Below are positions 26,184 through 35,062 of a stretch of 64,000 bases of DNA, in pieces. The DNA lies in the NCBI GenBank assembly GCA_902594745.1, contig CACJNF010000002.1, forward strand, positions 62,001-126,000. Direction: 5' to 3'. Below the pieces are notes generated by a model. The model was not told where the DNA came from. It was given only the letters and a program-made list of their open reading frames with translations, and made no database searches. The position numbers were made by a program, and so were the translations under genes. Positions within the stretch are counted from its first letter, which is position 1. Each line of letters starts with the position of its first letter. Source of the stretch: an uncultured Bacteroidota bacterium (GTDB taxonomy: Bacteria; Bacteroidota; Bacteroidia; Flavobacteriales; Flavobacteriaceae).

Positions 26184-28937
26184 ATGGATAAATTTTCATT
26201 TCTTAACTCAGCTCACACAAGTTTATTCGCAGAAATGTATGATCAATACTTGCAATCACCAGATACTCTGGAGCCAAGTTGGAAAGCATTTTTTCAAGGT
26301 TTTGACTTTGGAATGGAGAGTGCAAATATCACAGTTGAAGAGAGAAAATTTGAAGTTCCAGAAAATATTAAAAAGGAATTTCAGGTAATTAATCTAATAG
26401 ATGCCTACAGAAAAAGAGGACATCTATTTACAGTTACAAACCCGGTTAGGGAGAGAAGAAAATACTTACCAACTCTGGATATTGAAAACTTTGGTCTAGA
26501 AGCTGCAGATCTTGAGTTAGTTTTTAGTGCAGGTGAGGTTGTCGGAATAGGACCTGATAAATTAAAAAATATAATTGATCATTTAAAGAGAATCTACTGT
26601 GATTCAATAGGTATTGAGTATATGTATATTAGAGATCCTAATAAGGTTAAATGGATTCAAAATCACATCAATGTTAATGGTAATCATCCAAATTTTTCTA
26701 AAGATGAAAAATTAAAAATATTAGACAGCCTGAATAAAGCATATACTTTTGAAAATTTTCTTCAAAAAAAATATGTTGGACAAAAAAGATTTTCGCTTGA
26801 AGGTGGAGAATCTTTAATTCCAGCGATAGACTTTCTAATTAATATAGCTGCAGATAAAGGAGTTGAGGATGTTGTTATTGGAATGTCTCATAGAGGAAGA
26901 CTAAATACATTGGTGAATATTCTTGGCAAATCTAGTAAGGATATCTTTGGTGAATTTGACGGTAAAGACTACGAAGAGGACATTTTTGATGGAGATGTTA
27001 AGTATCATTTAGGTTGGACATCGGAAAGGTTAACCAAGTCTGGAAATAAAATTACTATGAATTTAGCCCCAAACCCATCTCACCTTGAGTCTGTTGATCC
27101 AGTTGTTCAGGGAATAGCTAGAGCTAAATTGGAAAATGATCTAAATAATAAGACAAATAAAATTTTACCCATTTTAGTTCATGGTGATGCAGCAATTGCC
27201 GGACAGGGAGTAGTTTATGAAGTAATTCAAATGTCTAGGCTAAAAGGTTATAGTACAGGTGGGACTATTCATTTAGTTGTAAATAATCAAGTTGGATTTA
27301 CTACAAACTATTTAGATGCAAGGTCCAGCACTTATTGTTCAGATGTTGGTAAAGTAACCCTTTCTCCAGTTCTTCATGTAAACTCTGATGATGTTGAGGC
27401 TGTTATTCATGCAGTTACTTTTGCTTTTGAATTTAGAAATCAATTCAATAGAGATGTTTTTATTGACCTACTTGGTTACAGAAAATATGGACACAATGAA
27501 GGTGATGAACCAAGATTTACTCAGCCAAAGCTATATAAGTTTATTTCTTCACACCCAAATCCTAGAGATATATATGCAGAGAAATTAATAGAACTGGGAT
27601 TAATAAATAAGGATTATATCTCTAAAATTGAATCTGATTATTTTGAATCTTTAGAAGAGGAACTAGATGACTCAAAGAAAAAGGATAAAACAAAAATTAC
27701 TCCTTTTATGCAAAAAGTCTGGGAAGGATTTAAACGTGTAGACGAAAATAAAATGCTTAAAGAATATGATACTAATTCTAATGAAGAAGCTATTTTAACT
27801 GTAGGTAGATCTATCACAAAACTTCCCAATAAACAATTTTTAAGAAAAGTAATTAAGCTATTTGATTCTAGAGAAAAAATGCTTTTTGAATCAAAAAAAG
27901 TTGATTGGGCATTAGCTGAACAACTTGCTTATGGTACACTAATGCTTGAAGGATTCAATGTAAGAATATCTGGTCAAGATGTAGAAAGAGGTACATTCTC
28001 TCACCGCCATGCAGTTTTGAAGTCTGAAGATTCTGAAGAGGAATACTTGCCTCTTAATAGTATTGATTCTAATAAAAAAGGAGTATTAAAAATTTACAAC
28101 TCTCTTCTTTCAGAATACGGTGTCCTAGGTTTTGACTATGGATATGCATTAGCAAGCCCCAACAGTCTAACAATTTGGGAAGCTCAATTTGGTGATTTTT
28201 CTAATGGAGCTCAAATAATAATTGACCAGTACATATCATCTGCTGAGGATAAATGGAAACTACAAAACGGTATTGTATTATACCTTCCTCATGGATATGA
28301 AGGACAAGGAGCAGAGCACTCTTCAGCTAGAATGGAAAGATATCTTCAATTGTGTGCAAAGGATAATATGTATGCTGCAAATTGTACAACCCCAGCAAAT
28401 CTTTTTCATCTTTTAAGAAGGCAAATGATTACAAACTTCAGGAAACCATTAATATTATTTACACCTAAAAGTCTCTTAAGACATCCTAAGGTTATCTCTG
28501 ATGTTAAAGAATTAACTTCATCTAAGTTTATGCCTGTAATTTCCGATCCTGAAATCGATCCAGCTAAAGCAGATTCATTAGTCTTTTGTTCTGGAAAATT
28601 CTATTTTGATTTAATTGATTACAGAGAAAAGAATAATATTAAAAATGTTGCAATTGTTAGGATAGAGCAGCTTTTTCCACTCCCTGTTAAATTGATTATT
28701 TCTGAAATTAAAAAATTCTCAAATGCAAAGGATATAGTTTGGGCCCAAGAAGAACCAAGAAATATGGGAGCTTGGAACCATATCCAAACATATCATCCAA
28801 TTGCCAAGAATATGAGGCCAGCTACAAGAAGATTTTATGGATCAACTGCTTCTGGAAGTTATGTTAGATTTGAGAGAAGGCATAATCAAGTTATTGAGTA
28901 TGTTTTTGATAAGACTAAAAATAATTTTAAGAAATAA
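26184..28937 (+). CDS. sucA: 2-oxoglutarate dehydrogenase E1 component
   Basis: 917 residues from the ATG at 26184; a TTG one codon upstream would add one residue. Thiamine-diphosphate enzyme of the TCA cycle that decarboxylates 2-oxoglutarate and transfers succinyl to the E2 lipoate. Visible signatures are the N-terminal FLNSAHTSLFAEMYDQYL peptide that contacts E2/E3, GMSHRGRLNTLVNI, HGDAAIAGQG in the diphosphate site, and LPHGYEGQGAEHSSAR near the C-terminus. Length agrees with E. coli (933). Its usual partner sucB does not follow directly but is at 31937, beyond a three-gene cassette. Confidence 0.97.
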   Translation: MDKFSFLNSAHTSLFAEMYDQYLQSPDTLEPSWKAFFQGFDFGMESANITVEERKFEVPENIKKEFQVINLIDAYRKRGHLFTVTNPVRERRKYLPTLDIENFGLEAADLELVFSAGEVVGIGPDKLKNIIDHLKRIYCDSIGIEYMYIRDPNKVKWIQNHINVNGNHPNFSKDEKLKILDSLNKAYTFENFLQKKYVGQKRFSLEGGESLIPAIDFLINIAADKGVEDVVIGMSHRGRLNTLVNILGKSSKDIFGEFDGKDYEEDIFDGDVKYHLGWTSERLTKSGNKITMNLAPNPSHLESVDPVVQGIARAKLENDLNNKTNKILPILVHGDAAIAGQGVVYEVIQMSRLKGYSTGGTIHLVVNNQVGFTTNYLDARSSTYCSDVGKVTLSPVLHVNSDDVEAVIHAVTFAFEFRNQFNRDVFIDLLGYRKYGHNEGDEPRFTQPKLYKFISSHPNPRDIYAEKLIELGLINKDYISKIESDYFESLEEELDDSKKKDKTKITPFMQKVWEGFKRVDENKMLKEYDTNSNEEAILTVGRSITKLPNKQFLRKVIKLFDSREKMLFESKKVDWALAEQLAYGTLMLEGFNVRISGQDVERGTFSHRHAVLKSEDSEEEYLPLNSIDSNKKGVLKIYNSLLSEYGVLGFDYGYALASPNSLTIWEAQFGDFSNGAQIIIDQYISSAEDKWKLQNGIVLYLPHGYEGQGAEHSSARMERYLQLCAKDNMYAANCTTPANLFHLLRRQMITNFRKPLILFTPKSLLRHPKVISDVKELTSSKFMPVISDPEIDPAKADSLVFCSGKFYFDLIDYREKNNIKNVAIVRIEQLFPLPVKLIISEIKKFSNAKDIVWAQEEPRNMGAWNHIQTYHPIAKNMRPATRRFYGSTASGSYVRFERRHNQVIEYVFDKTKNNFKK

Positions 28938-28965
28938 TTTCTATATTCAATCTTTTATTTAAGCT

Positions 28966-29445
28966 ATGAAAGATATGTTAGTTAAGCTTTATGATCTTCC
29001 AAACAATTGTAAGGAACTCCAAGAGCTTTCAAAAACAATCTCATTTAGACGTCCACTTGCTGCTGAGAAGTCTTTAGTTAACCAATGGGTTAAAAATGAA
29101 TTTGGTGATGGATGGGAAAGTGAAGTAGATGTTTCATTTTCTAGAAAACCTATAACAACTTTTATAGCAATTCAAGATGGTAAGATACTAGGCTTTGCTA
29201 CCTACGACGCAGCTTATTTAAATTTTCTTGGTCCTATGGGAGTCAAAAAAAGTAATAGAAAAAAGGGATTGGGAAAAGCATTGCTTTTTTTAGCTTTAAA
29301 TTCAATGAAAGAAATGGGTTATGCCTATGCAATAATAGGTGGTGTTGGACCCGCTGAATTCTATGAAAAAACATTTGATGCAAAAATAATAGACGGATCT
29401 GACCCAGGAATTTATAAAGGAATATTAAGTCATGTCCCAGTCTAA
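28966..29445 (+). CDS. GNAT family N-acetyltransferase
   Basis: 159 residues, ATG start. The GNAT fold is recognised by LNFLGPMGVKKSNRKKGLGK, the acetyl-CoA pyrophosphate loop (R/Q-x-x-G-x-G/A) at about residues 88-107, followed by the helix ALLFLALNSMKEMGYAYAII and GPAEFYEKTFDAK. The acceptor is unknown. No signal peptide. It lies 28 bases after sucA and overlaps the APC permease by 14 bases, the first gene of the cassette that splits sucA from sucB. Confidence 0.8.
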   Translation: MKDMLVKLYDLPNNCKELQELSKTISFRRPLAAEKSLVNQWVKNEFGDGWESEVDVSFSRKPITTFIAIQDGKILGFATYDAAYLNFLGPMGVKKSNRKKGLGKALLFLALNSMKEMGYAYAIIGGVGPAEFYEKTFDAKIIDGSDPGIYKGILSHVPV

Positions 29446-30838
29446 AGTTGATAAGGATTCTAAACTTCTGGCAAAATTTGGGTATAAGCAAGATCTAAAT
29501 AGGTCGATGAAAGGCTTTTCATCTTTTGCAATATCATTTTCTTTAATATCTATTTTAACAGGAATCTTTGCAAACTTTCATTTTGGATATTCTGAAGTTG
29601 GTCCGTGGATATCGTTATCATGGTTAATAGTTTTTGTAGGACAATTTTTTGTTGCCTTGATTATGGCTGAACTATCAGTTAGATTCCCAATTTCTGGGTA
29701 TGGGTATCAATGGTCATCAAGGCTTGTAAATTCTAGATTAGGATTTGCAACGGGTTGGTTATTATTAATGCAGTTTCTTACTGGATTTCCTGGAATCTGT
29801 AAAACTCTAGGTATAGTTTTAAGTGATTTTTTATCTCAAGTATTTTCTCTTGAGGTAAATGATATTGTCATTTCAATAATTATAATTTGGATAATTACTC
29901 TTATTCATAAGAATGGAATTAAAATGGTTTCCTATATCAATAACATAGGAGTTATAACAGAAATTATAGGAGTAATTCTTTTGATATTGGCACTTGGCTT
30001 CTTTGTAACTAATGGGATTGAGGATTTTTCAATTTCAAAAATGACCAACAATTTTAAAATTTCAGATGTAGGATTTGAATCTTTTGCCTTGTCAATTTTA
30101 TTAGGAGCATGGTGTCTAACTGGTTTTGAGGCAGCTGCAGATATGTCTGAAGAAACCAAAAACCCAACAAAGATTGTTCCTAAGTCAATAATTAATTCTC
30201 TATTAACATCTGGTTTTTTCGGAATAGTTATTATAATATTTTCTATCATTTTATTGCAAAAAGATATTTACATGACTGGTTCGGAAAATTTTTTGACAGA
30301 TTTACTAAGAAATGAATTTGGGGTGTTACTATATTCCGTAATTCTTTTATTTGTAATCGCTGCAATTTTTGCATGTGGAGTTGCTTGTATGGCTACTGCT
30401 TCAAGGTTGATTTTCTCAATGTCTAGAGATTCTGTTCTTCCAAATTCAACTTGGCTTAAGTCAATTGATAAAAATAAATCTCCTGGGAATTCACTAATTC
30501 TTATCGGAGTATTAGCAACACTTTTTATAATCATCTTTAATAAAATTGAGGTAATAACAAGTGTATCTGCAATTGCTGGCTATATTGGATATTGTGGAAT
30601 TATCTTTTCATCATTCTATCTTAATTATGATAACAAAGATGGAATTAGAACCCCCAAATATGTTAAGTTTTTTACACTACTTTGGTGTGTGTTTGTTGTA
30701 TTATGTTTAATTATACCAGGACAATCTATTGATGGCTTCGATACTGAATATATTCCTGCTATTTCGACTGGAATATTTATAATCTTAGGACTAATAATCT
30801 TTATAATTAAAAACAAGAATAAAAATGCAATACTTTAG
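29432..30838 (+). CDS. APC-superfamily amino acid / amine permease
   Basis: 468 residues, ATG start inside the GNAT gene. About 12 hydrophobic helices. The start of TM1 (MKGFSSFAISFSLISILTGI) and the FPISGYGYQWSSRLV and LTGFEAAADMSEETKNPTKI segments match the amino acid/choline permease (BAT1/GABA permease-like) branch of the APC superfamily. It probably imports a small amine, amino acid or related compound by cation symport. Its 3' end overlaps the dehydrogenase gene by 14 bases, the same overlap length as at its 5' end. The substrate is unknown. Confidence 0.85.
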   Translation: MSQSKVDKDSKLLAKFGYKQDLNRSMKGFSSFAISFSLISILTGIFANFHFGYSEVGPWISLSWLIVFVGQFFVALIMAELSVRFPISGYGYQWSSRLVNSRLGFATGWLLLMQFLTGFPGICKTLGIVLSDFLSQVFSLEVNDIVISIIIIWIITLIHKNGIKMVSYINNIGVITEIIGVILLILALGFFVTNGIEDFSISKMTNNFKISDVGFESFALSILLGAWCLTGFEAAADMSEETKNPTKIVPKSIINSLLTSGFFGIVIIIFSIILLQKDIYMTGSENFLTDLLRNEFGVLLYSVILLFVIAAIFACGVACMATASRLIFSMSRDSVLPNSTWLKSIDKNKSPGNSLILIGVLATLFIIIFNKIEVITSVSAIAGYIGYCGIIFSSFYLNYDNKDGIRTPKYVKFFTLLWCVFVVLCLIIPGQSIDGFDTEYIPAISTGIFIILGLIIFIIKNKNKNAIL

Positions 30839-31850
30839 TTTAAATACAAATGTCAAACAATTAAGGATTGGGAGAGGTGTATCCAAGGGAATAGGGAAAG
30901 AACTTGGGAAATATGTTGTTGCTACAATGGAGATTCCATGGAATATTATTAAAAATGAAATGGGCAAATCACCTGAAAAAGTTATTGATGTAACTTCTGT
31001 AGAGAAACAATGGATTGAAGATCAGATCACAAATCTTCCTGAATTTGATACAATTGTTGGTATTGGTGGAGGAATGGCTATTGATGTGGCTAAATACATT
31101 TCATGGAAATTAAATAAGAATTTAGTCTCAATCCCAACAATACTTAGTGTAGATGCTTTCACTACTCCTGCTGCTGGTGTTAGAGTAAATCATGATGTAG
31201 AATATCTTGGAATTGCATCTCCAAATCCGCTAATAATTGATTATGATCTATTAAGGTCTGCTCCAAAAGAACTTAATATTGCTGGTGTTGGAGACTTATT
31301 CTCAATTCACACAGCGTCGTTTGATTGGCAATATGCACATTCAAAAGGAAAATCTGAGTATCCATTTAGTCAAGATGCCATTGAAAACGGAAAAAAAATC
31401 CTTGATTTCATTTATAATAACATAGGAAATATTAAAGCAAATAATGACAATGGTTTAAGGTCTATTGTTGAGGCATATATCTCATTAAACACAATCTGTC
31501 TTCCTATTGACCATTTTAGAATTGAAGAAGGATCAGAACACTATCTTTTTTATGAACTAGAAGAAAGACTTAAACGTCCATTTATCCATGGAAATATAAT
31601 CGGTCTTGGAATATACTTGTTGAGTAGACTACAAGAAAATGATTCTAAGTTCATTACTGAAATGATGGACGAATCGGGCTTAATTTATCATCCAAGTTCT
31701 ATGAATATTAAAAGAGATGATTTAAAAGACTCTTTACTTACACTAAAAAACTATGTTAAATCTAAAGATAAACTTTGGTATACAGTAATAGATGATAGCG
31801 ACATTAATGAAGATTGGATAAATGAAAATTTAGTTGATTTAAAGTTCTAA
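30825..31850 (+). CDS. glycerol-1-phosphate dehydrogenase-like enzyme
   Basis: 341 residues, ATG start. Iron-containing/glycerol dehydrogenase superfamily, closest in motif layout to sn-glycerol-1-phosphate dehydrogenase (EgsA/AraM): the nucleotide-binding IVGIGGGMAIDVAKY (77-91) and metal ligands Asp157 (GVGDLFS), His239 (GSEHYLF) and His255 (FIHGNIIG). EgsA makes the G1P backbone of archaeal-type lipids with NAD(P)H; other activities in this superfamily are alcohol or dehydroquinate-like. Last gene of the cassette between sucA and sucB. Whether this organism also has a geranylgeranylglyceryl phosphate synthase cannot be seen here. Confidence 0.75.
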   Translation: MQYFSLNTNVKQLRIGRGVSKGIGKELGKYVVATMEIPWNIIKNEMGKSPEKVIDVTSVEKQWIEDQITNLPEFDTIVGIGGGMAIDVAKYISWKLNKNLVSIPTILSVDAFTTPAAGVRVNHDVEYLGIASPNPLIIDYDLLRSAPKELNIAGVGDLFSIHTASFDWQYAHSKGKSEYPFSQDAIENGKKILDFIYNNIGNIKANNDNGLRSIVEAYISLNTICLPIDHFRIEEGSEHYLFYELEERLKRPFIHGNIIGLGIYLLSRLQENDSKFITEMMDESGLIYHPSSMNIKRDDLKDSLLTLKNYVKSKDKLWYTVIDDSDINEDWINENLVDLKF

Positions 31851-31936
31851 TTTATCTCTAACATTTAGTTTGCATAATATTTAAATAGTAATTTTTTATC
31901 ATTAATTTTGATTGATAAACTAGCTATATATTTGAG

Positions 31937-33127
31937 ATGGTCCTAGAAATGAAAATTCCTTCCCCAGGTGAGTCAATTACTGAAGTAGAGATTTCCCAAT
32001 GGCTTGTAAAAGATGGAGATGTTGTGAGAAAAGACCAGACTATTGCTGAGTTGGACTCTGACAAAGCTACACTTGATCTTCCAGCGGAAGCATCTGGAAA
32101 AATTACCCTAAAAGCACAGGAGGGAGACTCAATGTCTGTAGGTGATGTGGTTTGTTTAATTGATACATCAGAATCTGTCACAGAAATAGAAACCGATGAG
32201 ACTGAATCAAATATAGAGCCTATTAAGGAAGAGAACACTAAAATAACTCAAAGTGAAAATATAAGTGTTACTCCACTTGCTAGAAATATTGCCTCTGAGA
32301 AGGGTATAGATCTTAATGAGATTAAAACTGAGGGTCAAAAAATTACAAAAGATGATGTTCTAAAGGCAGTACCTGCAATGGGTGAATCCAGTGATGATTC
32401 AAGAACTGAAACAAGAGAGAAACTCTCTATGCTCAGAAGAAAGGTTTCGGAGAGACTGGTTTCAGTAAAAAACGAAACTGCGATGTTAACTACATTTAAT
32501 GAAGCAGACCTTTCAAATATATTCGAAATCAGAAAAAAATATAAAGAAGCTTTCTCACAAAGACATGGAGTCAGTCTTGGATTTATGAGCTTTTTCACTA
32601 TTGCTGTCACAAGAGCATTGGAGCTTTACCCTGATGTTAATTCAATGATAGATGGTGAAGAAAAAATATCATACAATTATAGTGATATAAGTATTGCAGT
32701 CTCGGGACCAAAGGGACTAATGACCCCTGTACTTAGAAATGCACAAAAATTATCATTCTCATCTGTAGAACAGGAAATAAAAAGATTAGCTGATAGTGTA
32801 AGAAATAAAACTATAACAGTTGATGATTTAACAGGTGGGACATTTACAATTTCAAATGGTGGTGTTTTTGGTTCAATGCTTTCAACACCTATTATAAATC
32901 CTCCTCAATCAGGAATCCTTGGTATGCATAATATTATTCAAAGACCAGTTGCTGTAGATGGTAAAGTTGAAATTAGACCAATGATGTATCTAGCTTTATC
33001 CTATGATCATAGAATTATTGACGGTAATCAATCTGTTGGTTTTTTAATTGCTGTTAAGGAAGGTGTTGAAGACCCTGAAAATATCTTAATGGGTGGTAAA
33101 ATAGAGAAATCACTAGGACTTACATAA
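31937..33127 (+). CDS. sucB: 2-oxoglutarate dehydrogenase E2 component (dihydrolipoyllysine succinyltransferase)
   Basis: 396 residues, ATG at 31937 ([14 protein letters not shown], as in flavobacterial relatives). The lipoyl domain has the lipoylated Lys43 (DSDKATLDL), the E1/E3-binding domain is at about 110-147 ([17 protein letters not shown]), and the catalytic acyltransferase core ends with His358 and Asp362 ([13 protein letters not shown]). It transfers succinyl from the E1-bound intermediate to CoA. A TATATTTG box overlaps the region just before the start (31927-31934), too close for a normal leader, so transcription either begins at the start codon or comes from upstream. Confidence 0.95.
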   Translation: MVLEMKIPSPGESITEVEISQWLVKDGDVVRKDQTIAELDSDKATLDLPAEASGKITLKAQEGDSMSVGDVVCLIDTSESVTEIETDETESNIEPIKEENTKITQSENISVTPLARNIASEKGIDLNEIKTEGQKITKDDVLKAVPAMGESSDDSRTETREKLSMLRRKVSERLVSVKNETAMLTTFNEADLSNIFEIRKKYKEAFSQRHGVSLGFMSFFTIAVTRALELYPDVNSMIDGEEKISYNYSDISIAVSGPKGLMTPVLRNAQKLSFSSVEQEIKRLADSVRNKTITVDDLTGGTFTISNGGVFGSMLSTPIINPPQSGILGMHNIIQRPVAVDGKVEIRPMMYLALSYDHRIIDGNQSVGFLIAVKEGVEDPENILMGGKIEKSLGLT

Positions 33128-33128
33128 T

Positions 33129-33890
33129 TTGATTGATACTCATACTCATTTATACTTAGAACAATTCAGTGAAGATATTACTGATGTAGTTAACAGAGCT
33201 CTAGAGGTAGGTGTTAGTAGATGTTATCTACCTTCAATTAGTTCAAAACATAACCATAGTATGCTTGAATTAGAAAAAAAATTTCCAGGTTTTTTTTACT
33301 CAATGATTGGATTGCACCCATGTTATGTTAATGAAAATTATGATTCTGAATTAAAATTTGTAAAAGATAATATTCTAAAACATGATTATAAAGCTATAGG
33401 TGAAATCGGTATTGATCTTTTTCATGAAAAAAAATATTTAGAGCAGCAAGTATATGTTTTTGAGGAACAAATTAAACTAGCTCTAGAAAATAATCTTCCA
33501 ATTGTAATTCACTCAAGAGATTCTTTTGATGAAATATATGAAGTTTTGAAAAAGTTTAAATCTGATAACTTAAGAGGAATTTTTCATTGTTTTACTGGAG
33601 ACAAACAACAAGCAAAAAAAATTATTGATCTTAATTTCCATCTTGGTATTGGAGGTGTAGTAACTTTTAAAAATGGAAAAATTTCTGAATTTTTAAATTC
33701 TATTCCTATTGAGAGAATTGTGTTAGAGACTGATTCACCATATTTAGCACCCTCTCCATATAGAGGTAAAAGAAACGAAAGCTCCTACTTAAAAATAATT
33801 GCTGAGAAAATTGCAGATTTATACAATCTTGAATTAAGTGAGGTTTCAAAGATTACACAAAAAAACTCTTTAGACATTTTTGGAAATTAA
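33129..33890 (+). CDS. tatD: TatD family metal-dependent deoxyribonuclease
   Basis: 253 residues from a TTG start at 33129, one base after the sucB stop. Amidohydrolase-fold TIM barrel: MIDTHTHLY at the N-terminus gives the first metal ligands, GEIGID has the bridging Glu, IPIVIHSRDSFDE and IFHCFTGD give histidines, and LETDSPYLAPSPYRGKRNE the last Asp. TatD-type enzymes act as 3'-5' exonucleases on DNA/RNA ends. Probably co-transcribed with sucB. The tRNA-Ser follows after 23 bases. Confidence 0.9.
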   Translation: MIDTHTHLYLEQFSEDITDVVNRALEVGVSRCYLPSISSKHNHSMLELEKKFPGFFYSMIGLHPCYVNENYDSELKFVKDNILKHDYKAIGEIGIDLFHEKKYLEQQVYVFEEQIKLALENNLPIVIHSRDSFDEIYEVLKKFKSDNLRGIFHCFTGDKQQAKKIIDLNFHLGIGGVVTFKNGKISEFLNSIPIERIVLETDSPYLAPSPYRGKRNESSYLKIIAEKIADLYNLELSEVSKITQKNSLDIFGN

Positions 33891-33913
33891 TTATTTAAAT
33901 AAATTTATGAAAT

Positions 33914-34000
33914 AGAGAGGTGGCCGAGCGGTTTAAGGCGCACGCTTGGAAAGCGTGTATTCTAGAAATGGAATCGTGGGTTCGAATCCCATCCTCTCTG
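33914..34000 (+). tRNA. tRNA-Ser (GGA)
   Basis: 87-base class II tRNA with a long variable arm. Acceptor arms AGAGAGG (33914-33920) and CCTCTCT (33993-33999) pair fully; the anticodon stem CACGC/GCGTG encloses TTGGAAA with anticodon GGA. The T arm is GTGGG-TTCGAAT-CCCAT. An apparent reading frame into fabH passes through this gene and is spurious. Confidence 0.97.
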
Positions 34001-34033
34001 CAAAAAAATAACTATATTAACAAAAACCAAATT

Positions 34034-35041
34034 ATGTATAATTCAAGAATTTCAGGTTTAGGAATGTATGTTCCAGAAAACATTGTTACAAATGATGATC
34101 TTTCTAAAATTATGGATACCTCCAATGAATGGATAATTGAAAGAACAGGAATTAAAGAAAGGAGACATATTAAAAAAGGTGATGGTAATTCAACAGTCGT
34201 TATGGGAGTTAAGGCTGCTAAAGTTGCAATAGAGAGAGCAGGCATTGACAAAGATGATATTGACTTAATTTTATTTGCTACTTTAAGTCCAGACTATTAT
34301 TTCCCTGGAAGTGGAGTTCTTGCTCAAGAAGAGCTTGATATTCCTACTTGTCCTGCAATGGATATAAGAAATCAATGTTCAGGATTCATCTATGCTATTT
34401 CAACTGCTGATCAATTTATTAAATCTGGAATGTATAAAAACATTCTTGTAATTGGTTCAGAAAATCATTCAGGAGGATTAGACTTCACAACAAGAGGAAG
34501 AGGTGTAAGTGTAATATTTGGAGATGGTGCAGGTGCTGCCGTTGTTACCAGAGAGGAAGATCTTTCAAAAGGAATCCTTTCATCTCACCTACATTCAGAA
34601 GGAAAGCATGCAGAGGAACTTTCATTAATAGGTCCTAGTACAAATAGATGGGTTCCAGAAATTTTAGAGGCAAACGATCCTGATGATATATCTTACTACC
34701 CATATATGAATGGTCAGTTGGTATTTAAAAATGCAGTGGTTAGATTTTCAGAGGTCATAATGGAGGGATTAAATCATAATGATCTTAAACCTGATCAAAT
34801 AGATATGCTAATTCCTCATCAGGCAAACCTCAGAATATCTCAATTTGTTCAAAAAAAGTTTGGTCTATCAGATGATCAAGTTTATAATAATATTCAAAAA
34901 TATGGTAATACTACTGCTGGATCAATTCCTATTGCATTAACAGAGGCATGGCAGGAAGGAAAAATAAAATCAGGAGATATAATTGTTCTTGCAGCTTTTG
35001 GAAGTGGTTTTACATGGGGAAGTACAATTATTAAATGGTAG
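34034..35041 (+). CDS. fabH: 3-oxoacyl-ACP synthase III (FabH)
   Basis: 335 residues from the ATG at 34034 (MYNSRISGLGMYVPENIVTN); the 38 residues encoded upstream are translated tRNA-Ser and are excluded. Condensing enzyme that starts fatty acid synthesis from acetyl- or branched acyl-CoA and malonyl-ACP. Catalytic triad: Cys115 (RNQCSGF), His262 (IPHQANLRI) and Asn292 (YGNTTAGS). GDGAGAAVV follows the thiolase-fold layout. Bacteroidota often carry two fabH copies; this one stands alone, outside a fab cluster, so it may serve a specialised start or branched chains. Confidence 0.93.
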   Translation: MYNSRISGLGMYVPENIVTNDDLSKIMDTSNEWIIERTGIKERRHIKKGDGNSTVVMGVKAAKVAIERAGIDKDDIDLILFATLSPDYYFPGSGVLAQEELDIPTCPAMDIRNQCSGFIYAISTADQFIKSGMYKNILVIGSENHSGGLDFTTRGRGVSVIFGDGAGAAVVTREEDLSKGILSSHLHSEGKHAEELSLIGPSTNRWVPEILEANDPDDISYYPYMNGQLVFKNAVVRFSEVIMEGLNHNDLKPDQIDMLIPHQANLRISQFVQKKFGLSDDQVYNNIQKYGNTTAGSIPIALTEAWQEGKIKSGDIIVLAAFGSGFTWGSTIIKW

Positions 35042-35062
35042 TAAAATTAAAATTATAAAAAA

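Noticed and set aside
33920..34033. N-terminal extension of FabH (38 residues)
   Set aside because: The reading frame begins inside tRNA-Ser and the added residues match no FabH; the ATG at 34034 gives the normal N-terminus.
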